Assembly: GCA_015163845.1 (NCBI GenBank)
Contig: JAAOII010000154.1
Location: forward strand, 1 to 12,455
Direction: 5' to 3'
Length of the DNA stretch: 12,455 nt
Origin: Candidatus Portiera sp.
GTDB lineage: Bacteria > Pseudomonadota > Gammaproteobacteria > CBDBNL01 > JAAOII01
The position numbers were made by a program, and so were the translations under genes. The notes below the pieces were generated by a model that was given only the letters and a program-made list of their open reading frames with translations, did no database searches and had not been told where the DNA came from. Shown piece by piece: positions 6,758-12,455 of this stretch (within the stretch, counting starts at the first letter, position 1; the number at the start of each line of letters is the position of its first letter).

Positions 6758-9268
6758 ATGAATAGGGCCGGTAATTGCTACGAATATGTGGTATCCGGCT
6801 TAATGGCTGGGTCTACATATTTCCTAGCTTCTTTAGTTTTTCTCTTTAGAACTTTAATTTTTGGCATCGCCTTCTCTGGTCTTGCTTCATCCTTTTCTTC
6901 ATTCTCTTCTTCATACCCTTCTTTATTTTTGGTTGCTGAAGCGACTGATTTCACTGAAGAGGCACCAGGGTGGGTTGAAAACCTTGATGCTTCAGGAACT
7001 TCTAAGATGCAGGGACCAGTATGTCGCGGTTCATTTATTTGGCAAGAAGCTACTGATAAATCAATCACTGGAAAGATTAGAATCTTAGCAGACAAAGCCG
7101 AAAGGAGTGAGGGCTTTCTTGAGTTTAGCGGCGGTGTCCAAATGCTGGTCGGCAATATAACTATCAATAGCGACAATGCCTTATATGAGGAAAAGCTGAA
7201 AAGAGTAAGATTGTCTGGATCTGTGGAATTAAGCTCCCCCCAGATCATTGCTAGGGGCTTTGATGCAACCTATCAAAAAACCGACTCTGCTGATAAAGGC
7301 AGCGAACAAAACTCGGATTATTCTATTGAGTTAACCCAAGGAGTTTTTAGCCAGCCCGACTCAAATATTCATGGCATTGGCTCATCAGTAACCTACAAGG
7401 ATTCAGTTATTATCATCAAGGATGCCGAGGTTAGCTTCTGCGATCCTTATGAAGATACTTGGCATATTAGCGGTAGGGAGATCCGCCTTAATCTTGCGAC
7501 AATGCAGGGCCTGGCACGTGGAGCCAAATTTAATGTGGGCAATAGGCCAATATTATACCTAGGTTATGTGCCTTTCCCCTTAGGTGAAAAACGTCAGTCA
7601 GGTTTTTTAGCCCCTAATTTTAATTACAATAGCCACAATGGTTTTACATATAGTCAACCAGTTTATTTAAATATTGCAGCCAACTATGACTCCACCTTGT
7701 ATCCGCAGTTCTTACAAAAACAAGGTTTTCTATGGGAGCAAGATTTCAGATGGTTAACTGCGGCGGGGACTGGGTCACTTGGCATAGGATATATTCACAA
7801 AGATGCGGTATTCGGTGATGCCAGAGGGGCACAATATTTCAAGTTCTCTTCAGTGGTTAGTAATGGTTGGAGTGGAGAAATTGATTGGGCAGCTATTAGT
7901 GATAAAAATTATTTCAGGGATTTGCCATCTGTCATTCCTTCCTCTGGTGACTTTGCTTTACCACGTTCTGCTCATATCCGTTATGCTAATAAATGGGTGG
8001 ATTGGATTTTTGGGCTGCGTGATTATCAGTTCATAGCTTTGAACGAAGAAGATTTTATTGCTCCTTATATTAATCTTCCTTATGCTCGGTTATCTCTTTA
8101 TACAAACTCAGCAACTAGTGGTCTATATCTAAAGAACTCTGTGGACTATAGCTCATTTAAGTTGGATCAGGATAACAATACTATTACTACTACTAACGAT
8201 GGAACCCTAGGCGAGGTGGAGATCTTGAGTGGAGAGAACTCGCGACTACACAATGAACTTACCCTTGGTTGGCAGGCCCCTTTTCGCTGGGGGCAAATCC
8301 ACTCAAGATTAAATTGGCAACTGCTAGATTACCAAATTAATGAAGAACTATTGAACCGCCATAATATTAAGAATAATGGTGCAATCAGCCGTAATTATTA
8401 TTATTTTGATACTGATGCTTCACTAGTTTTTTCCCGTCCAATAAAGAATGCTTTATGCGACTGTTACTTAACATTTGAACCGCGTATATATGGCTTAACA
8501 TCTCGCCAAGATGCTTCGGCTAGTGCTACTGATTTATTTGCTAGATTTGCACAGAGAGGTTTTTTCGATACAACTCCTGGTCGTATTGATTATGACTATC
8601 TATTTACCCAGAGAAGGTTTCGTGGTCTGGATAGATATGTTGGAGAAGAACGTTTCAGTGTAGGGCTAGAGTCGCGCTTACTTGATCTACAAGGTAAAGG
8701 GGTGTATGCTTTTAGAGTTGGTTCCATCGTCTCCGAATCTATTAAGCCCATTAACTCACCATCTGAGTATTTCACAAACACAACAAATCCTTGGGCTATG
8801 GATTTATCTTTTAACTTTGGGCAGAGAAACTTTTTTAGATTGGATGTGGCTGGTGCTTCTGATGAACTGGATTCCTACGGCTTAACTTTTAGCCACGCAA
8901 ATAACAAAAAATCTGGTGTTTCTATAATTTACCGTAACCAAGAGCGGGAGTTTTACCAAGAGCAAGGTCATCAACTGGCAAATAATTTTGCCTGGTATAT
9001 TGTGCCGCGCTGGTCGCTGGTTGGTGGCTGGCGTTATAACCTCAGCACTAATAAACTAACTAACTCAGTTGCTGGCTTTGGCTATGAGAATTGTTGCTTT
9101 AAGGGTTTAGCTGGTTTTTTCAATAAATCAAATGGTAATAGGCAGGACTCTGGAGTGACCTTACAATTCTCATTTACTCCTCTGGGTTCAATTGGTTCTA
9201 ACAGCAATACTGGCTTTGCAACTCTTAATAGTGGCAGAATAGAAGACATATATAGTGAGTTCAGATAA
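6758..9268 (+). CDS. lptD: LPS-assembly protein LptD
   Basis: LptD is the outer-membrane barrel that, with LptE plugged inside, inserts lipopolysaccharide into the outer leaflet; it receives LPS from the LptA bridge. The N-terminal jellyroll (OstA/LptA-like) domain spans about residues 95-245, with typical strands such as RILADKAERSEGFLEFSGGVQM and DNALYEEKLKRVRLSGSVEL. The barrel follows, including FRGLDRYVGEERFSVGLESRLLD near 621-643. Cysteines at 89 and 228 and the adjacent pair at 779-780 (YENCCFKG) match in position the four cysteines that form the family's inter-domain disulfides. Extra cysteines occur at 567 and 569. At 836 aa it is somewhat longer than E. coli LptD (784). The signal region is long and Ser/Phe-rich; Met16 (6803) is an alternative start, as neither ATG has a clear ribosome site. 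surA follows, the usual lptD-surA order. Confidence 0.95.
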   Translation: MNRAGNCYEYVVSGLMAGSTYFLASLVFLFRTLIFGIAFSGLASSFSSFSSSYPSLFLVAEATDFTEEAPGWVENLDASGTSKMQGPVCRGSFIWQEATDKSITGKIRILADKAERSEGFLEFSGGVQMLVGNITINSDNALYEEKLKRVRLSGSVELSSPQIIARGFDATYQKTDSADKGSEQNSDYSIELTQGVFSQPDSNIHGIGSSVTYKDSVIIIKDAEVSFCDPYEDTWHISGREIRLNLATMQGLARGAKFNVGNRPILYLGYVPFPLGEKRQSGFLAPNFNYNSHNGFTYSQPVYLNIAANYDSTLYPQFLQKQGFLWEQDFRWLTAAGTGSLGIGYIHKDAVFGDARGAQYFKFSSVVSNGWSGEIDWAAISDKNYFRDLPSVIPSSGDFALPRSAHIRYANKWVDWIFGLRDYQFIALNEEDFIAPYINLPYARLSLYTNSATSGLYLKNSVDYSSFKLDQDNNTITTTNDGTLGEVEILSGENSRLHNELTLGWQAPFRWGQIHSRLNWQLLDYQINEELLNRHNIKNNGAISRNYYYFDTDASLVFSRPIKNALCDCYLTFEPRIYGLTSRQDASASATDLFARFAQRGFFDTTPGRIDYDYLFTQRRFRGLDRYVGEERFSVGLESRLLDLQGKGVYAFRVGSIVSESIKPINSPSEYFTNTTNPWAMDLSFNFGQRNFFRLDVAGASDELDSYGLTFSHANNKKSGVSIIYRNQEREFYQEQGHQLANNFAWYIVPRWSLVGGWRYNLSTNKLTNSVAGFGYENCCFKGLAGFFNKSNGNRQDSGVTLQFSFTPLGSIGSNSNTGFATLNSGRIEDIYSEFR

Positions 9269-9302
9269 TCTTAGTTATGATGCACAAGTTCAAAATAATT
9301 AT

Positions 9303-9330
9303 TTGTAATAGCAATGTATAAATGTATAAT
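9303..9330 (+). promoter_or_regulatory. surA promoter
   Basis: TTGTAA (9303-9308), a 16-base spacer and a perfect TATAAT (9325-9330) are followed by six bases and an ATG at 9337. The start of transcription should fall at the start codon. The palindrome AAATAATTATTT (9293-9304) overlaps the -35 box and could bind a regulator, but in AT-rich DNA this is weak evidence. Confidence 0.6.
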
Positions 9331-9336
9331 AGTTTT

Positions 9337-10581
9337 ATGAAATACCCAAAATATTCAATGTTCCTTGTGCTAATGGGATGTTCCTTGTTGATTGATTCTT
9401 TTATGAATATCGACTCGGCACATGCCGATGAAATAGTTGCAGTGGTGAACAAAAATGTCATATTGAAAAGTGAATTAGATGCAGCATATAAATTGCTTCC
9501 TAGCGGAAGAGGTGCTCCAAAGCTCCCTATTGATAAGCTCTTGGACGAACTTATTACTCAACGCATACAACTTGATTTAGCCGATCGATTGGGCGTCTAC
9601 GTAAGTGATGCAGAAGTTGGAGCAAGAGCAAATCAGATTCTACGTGGACAAAAATTAACTAAATCACAACAGCTTAGAAGATTAAGACGTGCAGGATTAA
9701 CCTATGCTGATTGGCTTGAACAAATTAGTGATTCTGTAAGATTACGTAATCTGCAGTTTCAGCAGCTTAGTTCTTATATCAAGGTCAATGAAAATGAAAT
9801 AGATAATGCTCTGGTCACTAATACTCCAGCTCAATTAAAGGCAGCAAGCTATAACCTAGTGCACCTAGTTGTGAGCGAAAAAAATATGACTCCTAATAAA
9901 TTACAGGAACTATACATAGAATTAGAACCCAAGAACTCTATAGGAGCAGTGGAGAAGCATCTATTGAAACTAAACGTGCCTGATATAAATGTTAATGTTT
10001 TTCGTGGACGCTCCTTAATTTCCTTACCAGACATATTTTATAGTCGCCTAGTAATAATGGAGAAGGGAGAGGTTAGTTACTTCAAGAATGACGGTTTTTG
10101 GCACTTAATTAAAGTGATTGATGTTAAATATCCCAAGGCGGATATTCTTGTTGAATACAAGATGCATTCCATATCCTTGCAGAGCAGTATAGTTTATGAT
10201 CAGGAAAGGGTCAGAGTTGGTATTAATGATCTTTATAAAGAAGTTCAAAGTGGAGCAGAGTTTAAGGATTTAGCCAACATATATTTTGATCAGAGTTCGC
10301 CTTTACAAGAGTTTTTTGGCAATTGGTTTGCTATAGAACAATTACCACGAGTAATTAAAAGAGAACTTGTCAAGCTTAAGCCGGGCTCGTTTTCCAAACC
10401 TTTCCCTTATGATGGCGGCTGGCATATAATTCGCTTGGATGAGAAACGTGCTAATGATAGGACGCTACAAAAATGGCGTAATAATATCTATCAACAATTA
10501 GCAAATCGCAAGCTAGTTATTACTATTCCTTTTTGGATCAGTGATATTTCAAGCAGGGCTTATGTAGAAAAACGCATTTGA
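9337..10581 (+). CDS. surA: Periplasmic chaperone / peptidyl-prolyl isomerase SurA
   Basis: SurA escorts unfolded outer-membrane proteins, LptD among its known clients, across the periplasm to the BAM complex. I choose the ATG at 9337 (414 aa) over the one at 9322 (419 aa) because TATAAT lies between them, 6 bases before 9337. The signal region ends in DSAHA before DEIVAVVNKNVILKSELD, the conserved start of the chaperone domain. A second reading is a lipobox, LMGC, at residues 12-15, which would make it a lipoprotein. The N-terminal chaperone helices run to about residue 150, the first parvulin domain about 170-265 and the second about 275-370 (FGNW, then FPYDGGWHIIRLDEKR), then the C-terminal helix. 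Both parvulin domains are divergent: the usual HIL strand of the second reads YKMHSISL and its GG-GW motif reads FFGNWF. The last codons are part of a 37-bp duplication. Confidence 0.9.
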   Translation: MKYPKYSMFLVLMGCSLLIDSFMNIDSAHADEIVAVVNKNVILKSELDAAYKLLPSGRGAPKLPIDKLLDELITQRIQLDLADRLGVYVSDAEVGARANQILRGQKLTKSQQLRRLRRAGLTYADWLEQISDSVRLRNLQFQQLSSYIKVNENEIDNALVTNTPAQLKAASYNLVHLVVSEKNMTPNKLQELYIELEPKNSIGAVEKHLLKLNVPDINVNVFRGRSLISLPDIFYSRLVIMEKGEVSYFKNDGFWHLIKVIDVKYPKADILVEYKMHSISLQSSIVYDQERVRVGINDLYKEVQSGAEFKDLANIYFDQSSPLQEFFGNWFAIEQLPRVIKRELVKLKPGSFSKPFPYDGGWHIIRLDEKRANDRTLQKWRNNIYQQLANRKLVITIPFWISDISSRAYVEKRI

Positions 10582-10624
10582 ATATTAAAGCAGGGCTTAT
10601 GAGGGGAAACGCTTTTAATATTAA
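10551..10624 (+). repeat. Imperfect ~37-bp tandem duplication over the surA stop
   Basis: The unit starting AAGCAGGGCTTATG at 10551 recurs at 10588, and both continue through an AACGC core into AATATTAA. The first copy contains the final surA codons and stop (10579-10581); the second is non-coding and runs up to the 4.5S RNA promoter. Confidence 0.75.
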
Positions 10625-10627
10625 ATG

Positions 10628-10633
10628 TATAAT
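10628..10633 (+). promoter_or_regulatory. -10 box of the 4.5S RNA gene
   Basis: TATAAT, preceded directly by TG, lies 6 bases before the G at 10640, where the terminal stem of the RNA begins. This spacing gives an independent calibration for the -10 to +1 distance used for the neighbouring genes. No clear -35 is visible. Confidence 0.55.
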
Positions 10634-10639
10634 GTATAA

Positions 10640-10721
10640 GCACATTGGGTGATTTCATTTGTAAATCCCGTCAGGTCAGAAATGAAGCAGCGGTAGCAAG
10701 TTTGCGATTTCTCGGTGTGCT
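10640..10721 (+). ncRNA. ffs: 4.5S RNA, small bacterial signal recognition particle RNA
   Basis: This RNA binds Ffh and together they target nascent inner-membrane proteins to FtsY. The diagnostic part is the apical Ffh-binding loop at about 10669-10691: GTCAGGTC, then a GAAA tetraloop, then GAAGCAGC. The conserved AGGUC and AAGCAG strands are intact, while the loop is closed by A-U rather than the common C-G. The ends pair: GCACATTG at 10640-10647 with CGGTGTGC at 10713-10720, using two G-U pairs. The length of about 82 nt is short for the group (E. coli 114 nt) but plausible for the small form. The terminal stem is followed directly by CTTTTT. The gene sits between surA and hda on the same strand. 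Confidence 0.92.
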
Positions 10722-10728
10722 CTTTTTA
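10713..10728 (+). terminator. 3' end of 4.5S RNA, possible intrinsic terminator
   Basis: The RNA's own closing stem is followed at once by CTTTTTA (10722-10728). It may end the RNA directly or mark a processed 3' end. hda starts only 16 bases beyond the T run, so readthrough could also supply hda mRNA. Confidence 0.5.
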
Positions 10729-10743
10729 TAGAACATCCACTAG

Positions 10744-11457
10744 ATGATTGATTTCAAATATCCTCGCCAGCTTCTTTTAGACCTTAATCTGGGCTATAGC
10801 CAGACCTTTGAAAACTTTATCGTGGGTGGCAATAGCACTCTGTGTAGTGTGCTCAAGAAAATGCATCCCTTTGAATATGGTTATGATTATTCTGTGTGTT
10901 GTTGGTCGCCAGCCAGCAGTGGCAAGAGTCACTTGATGCGTGCTTATTGTGCTTATTGGCAAGAGCAAGGGGTTATGGTTAATTATTTAAGTGGTGGTAA
11001 TTTATTGTTGGATAATCTAAAACTTGACTCTAATCAACTTTCTGTAATAGTATTTGACGACATTCACATCTATCTAGGCGATAAACAAAAGGAAGAAGAA
11101 TTATTGTATTTACTAATTAATTGTTACGAGAGAGACATACCTTTTGTTTGCAGTTCTAATAGCCATCCATCAAAAATGAGTTTTGCCTTGGACGACTTGG
11201 CAACCCGATTTAGTGCATTCTATAGTTTCAAGCTTGAGCACTTACAGGACATGGAATTGCATAACTTTATTCAAACGGAGGGACATAGGTTGGGCTTGAC
11301 TCTTGGCAAAGAGCAAATTGATATTATCATAGACAAACATCCAACAGATATGCACACTATTGTTTCTTTGATGAAAGAGTTGTCGCAACAGATAAATCAA
11401 GGGGAGTTGATTACTGGTCAAGACATAGAAAGGGCATCAGCCATTCTGTGTCACTAA
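10744..11457 (+). CDS. hda: DnaA regulatory inactivator Hda
   Basis: Hda is a DnaA-like AAA+ protein that, bound to the DNA-loaded sliding clamp, stimulates hydrolysis of DnaA-ATP and so prevents re-initiation of replication. At 237 aa it has the family's length and lacks DnaA's DNA-binding domain. The N-terminus has a clamp-binding-type hexapeptide QLLLDL (9-14), followed by QTFENFIVGGNS, the usual start of the AAA+ fold. A Walker A-like SPASSGKS is at about 55-62, a Walker B-like VIVFDDIH at about 101-108 and the sensor-type DLATRFSAFYSFKLEHL at about 150-166. No Shine-Dalgarno site precedes the ATG, which follows the 4.5S RNA T run by 16 bases. A weak TATAGA (10727-10732) inside that tail might be its own -10 box. 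The last roughly 100 coding bases are duplicated downstream as a broken copy. A DnaA-type AAA+ paralogue is the only alternative. Confidence 0.9.
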   Translation: MIDFKYPRQLLLDLNLGYSQTFENFIVGGNSTLCSVLKKMHPFEYGYDYSVCCWSPASSGKSHLMRAYCAYWQEQGVMVNYLSGGNLLLDNLKLDSNQLSVIVFDDIHIYLGDKQKEEELLYLLINCYERDIPFVCSSNSHPSKMSFALDDLATRFSAFYSFKLEHLQDMELHNFIQTEGHRLGLTLGKEQIDIIIDKHPTDMHTIVSLMKELSQQINQGELITGQDIERASAILCH

Positions 11458-11481
11458 CTTATATACTTATTATTCTTATTT
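11357..11481 (+). repeat. Duplicated hda 3' end, original copy
   Basis: This stretch runs from within hda through its stop codon and 24 bases beyond, and recurs at 11503-11631. The last part (11394-11481 against 11544-11631) is identical base for base. The only differences lie in a short patch around 11388-11394, where the second copy has four extra bases. Confidence 0.92.
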
Positions 11482-11504
11482 TGCTGACTTGACCTAAGTC
11501 GGCT
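11481..11504. repeat. 24-bp copy of the yqeY 3' coding region
   Basis: Bases 11481-11504 are identical to 11732-11755, which encode the KADLGQVSK region near the C-terminus of the YqeY-type protein. The copy joins the two hda-derived repeats, so the duplicated unit once included the ends of both convergent genes. Confidence 0.88.
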
Positions 11505-11607
11505 ATTGTTTCTTTGATGAAAGAGTTGTCGCAGCAGTCATGCAAATCAAGGGGAGTTGATTACTGGTCAAGACATAGAAAGGGCATCAGCCATTCTGTG
11601 TCACTAA
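11503..11607 (+). pseudogene. Truncated hda C-terminal fragment
   Basis: This is a second copy of the end of hda, from within the codons for TIVSLMKEL to the TAA at 11605-11607. It has no start region, and four extra bases near 11538-11543 shift the frame relative to hda. It is a relic of tandem duplication and not a gene; similarity continues past the stop to 11631. Confidence 0.85.
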
Positions 11608-11631
11608 CTTATATACTTATTATTCTTATTT

Positions 11632-11703
11632 AGATTTAGATAACCAGTAGGTGCTCGTCTGGTATCTATAGCTGATATGTCTGATATAGCTGGTAGCCCA
11701 GAT
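11632..11703. other. Convergent intergenic spacer with two weak stem-loops
   Basis: Between the hda relic and the yqeY stop lie two bulged inverted repeats: GATAACCAG/CTGGTATC (11639-11666) and AGCTGATAT/ATATAGCT (11670-11691). Neither is followed by a T run on either strand. They may slow or end converging transcripts, but I would not call them terminators with confidence. Confidence 0.3.
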
Positions 11704-12153
11704 CTAACTGGACAATTTTTCTCTTATGAGCTTGCTGACTTGACCTAAGTCGGCTTTACCAAAAAGTTGTTCTTTGAGCAAGCCCATGACTTTACCCATT
11801 TCTTGAGCTGATTGAGCTCCAGTTTTTGTAATTGCTTCACTGACAAGCTTATCTAGTTCTTCGTCACTGAGTTGTTCTGGCAACAAGGACTCCACTATGG
11901 CTTTCTCCGCAACTTCTATATCATAGAGATCTTGGCGCCCCGCATCCTTGAATTGATCCATAGATGCTTGATGCTGTTTTCGTAACCGGTTAAGTAGGGC
12001 GATAAAATTATCCTGAGTGATGGATGTTTTTTTATCTATCTCATATTTACCGATCTCGGAACTGATCATTCGCAGAACTCCTAAACGTTCTTTCTCACCC
12101 TGTTTGAGACACTGGTTGACCTGTTGTCGGATATCCTCGCGAATGTTGGACAT
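11704..12153 (-). CDS. yqeY: GatB/YqeY-domain protein
   Basis: A 149-residue cytosolic protein of the YqeY family, which shares a fold with the tail domain of the amidotransferase subunit GatB; its exact role is not established, though tRNA binding is suspected. Visible family features are the start MSNIREDIRQQVNQCLKQGEK, the RLGVLRMISSEIGKYEID helix, an acidic LLPEQLSDEELDKLVSEAI segment and the C-terminal GKVMGLLKEQLFGKADLGQVSKLIREKL. It starts 7 bases after the rpsU stop, so the two are almost certainly one transcript with coupled translation; rpsU-yqeY adjacency is common in proteobacteria. No dnaG or rpoD follows on this strand, unlike in many relatives; the gene instead meets hda tail to tail. 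Part of its 3' end is copied at 11481-11504. Confidence 0.93.
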   Translation of the reverse strand: MSNIREDIRQQVNQCLKQGEKERLGVLRMISSEIGKYEIDKKTSITQDNFIALLNRLRKQHQASMDQFKDAGRQDLYDIEVAEKAIVESLLPEQLSDEELDKLVSEAITKTGAQSAQEMGKVMGLLKEQLFGKADLGQVSKLIREKLSS

Positions 12154-12160
12154 TCAGGGT

Positions 12161-12409
12161 CTAGTAATTCTCTAGTGTTGGGAAAGACAGATTGACAGCT
12201 CGGGCACGATTTCTTGGTGAATTCATGCGATGCATTCTGCGAGCATTCTGCACTGCAGTCCGCATCTTCCTTTTACGAATCCAAGTTGGTTTTTCATAAT
12301 GCTCGCGTCTGCGCACTTCGGCAATAATGCCGGCACGATCGCACATACGCTTAAATTTGCGTAAGGCAAAATCAAAGTTCTCGTCTTCTTTTAGTTGTAT
12401 TGAAGGCAT
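12161..12409 (-). CDS. rpsU: 30S ribosomal protein bS21
   Basis: bS21 is a small basic protein of the 30S platform next to the anti-Shine-Dalgarno end of 16S rRNA, needed for efficient initiation on many messages. The start MPSIQLKEDENFDFALRKFKRMCDRAGIIAEVRRREHYEKPTW-type sequence matches the family core closely, followed by a basic helix. At 82 aa it is longer than E. coli bS21 (71 aa); the extra residues are a C-terminal tail ending in LSFPTLENY. The upstream 46 bases to the window edge are AT-rich, with no Shine-Dalgarno site, a possible -10 TAGAAT on the minus strand, and a 15-base odd palindrome (12436-12450). yqeY follows after 7 bases. In E. coli bS21 is tied to Shine-Dalgarno-based initiation, so its presence does not by itself argue for or against leaderless messages here. 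Confidence 0.96.
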   Translation of the reverse strand: MPSIQLKEDENFDFALRKFKRMCDRAGIIAEVRRREHYEKPTWIRKRKMRTAVQNARRMHRMNSPRNRARAVNLSFPTLENY

Positions 12410-12455
12410 AATAAATTGTTTGAATATATTCTAATTCTTATTTAATAAGATAATA

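Noticed and set aside
2111..11190. CCWWGG sites as evidence for the CfrBI-like specificity
   Set aside because: Several such sites occur (for example CCTAGG in the methyltransferase gene and CCTTGG or CCAAGG in parE, lptD and hda), but simple presence says nothing when the host is protected, and no depletion could be computed here.
11357..11631. CRISPR-like or phage attachment repeats at the end of hda
   Set aside because: Only two long copies exist, they contain coding sequence and a stop codon, and no integrase is nearby; tandem duplication explains them.

Overview
The window reads as chromosomal DNA of an AT-leaning Gram-negative bacterium, most likely a gammaproteobacterium. It carries topoisomerase IV subunit B, a TolC-type outer-membrane channel, LptD, SurA, a small bacterial 4.5S (SRP) RNA, the DnaA regulator Hda, a YqeY-type protein and ribosomal protein bS21. 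Genus cannot be fixed from sequence alone. Almost all of it is core cell machinery; the accessory part is one restriction-modification (R-M) cassette.

Layout. 1-465 (-): start of a secreted repeat protein cut by the window edge. 580-2923 (-): a two-gene R-M operon, a HEAT-repeat amino-methyltransferase followed with a 14-base overlap by a CfrBI-like endonuclease. 3074-5140 (+): parE with a non-standard N-terminal tail. 5323-9268 (+): tolC and lptD, 19 bases apart. 9337-10581 (+): surA, apparently with its own promoter. 10640-10721 (+): 4.5S RNA. 10744-11457 (+): hda. 11458-11703: intergenic mosaic of duplicated gene ends. 11704-12409 (-): rpsU-yqeY operon, convergent with hda.

How the genes relate. 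tolC, lptD and surA form an outer-membrane block (efflux/secretion channel, LPS insertion, outer-membrane-protein chaperone). parE and hda serve chromosome decatenation and replication control. ffs, rpsU and yqeY serve protein targeting and translation.

Most notable. (1) The R-M cassette is bracketed by two 80-bp direct repeats (77/80 identical) made of the parE upstream region plus the first parE codons, so it looks like an insertion with a long target duplication next to an essential gene. (2) The upstream partial gene, the methyltransferase, parE and surA all have a -10-like hexamer exactly 6 bases before the ATG (tolC: 7), and clear Shine-Dalgarno sites are scarce, which suggests leaderless mRNAs. 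(3) Several local tandem duplications hit gene ends (tolC 5' end, surA 3' end, hda/yqeY 3' ends). I found no transposase, integrase, CRISPR array or tRNA.
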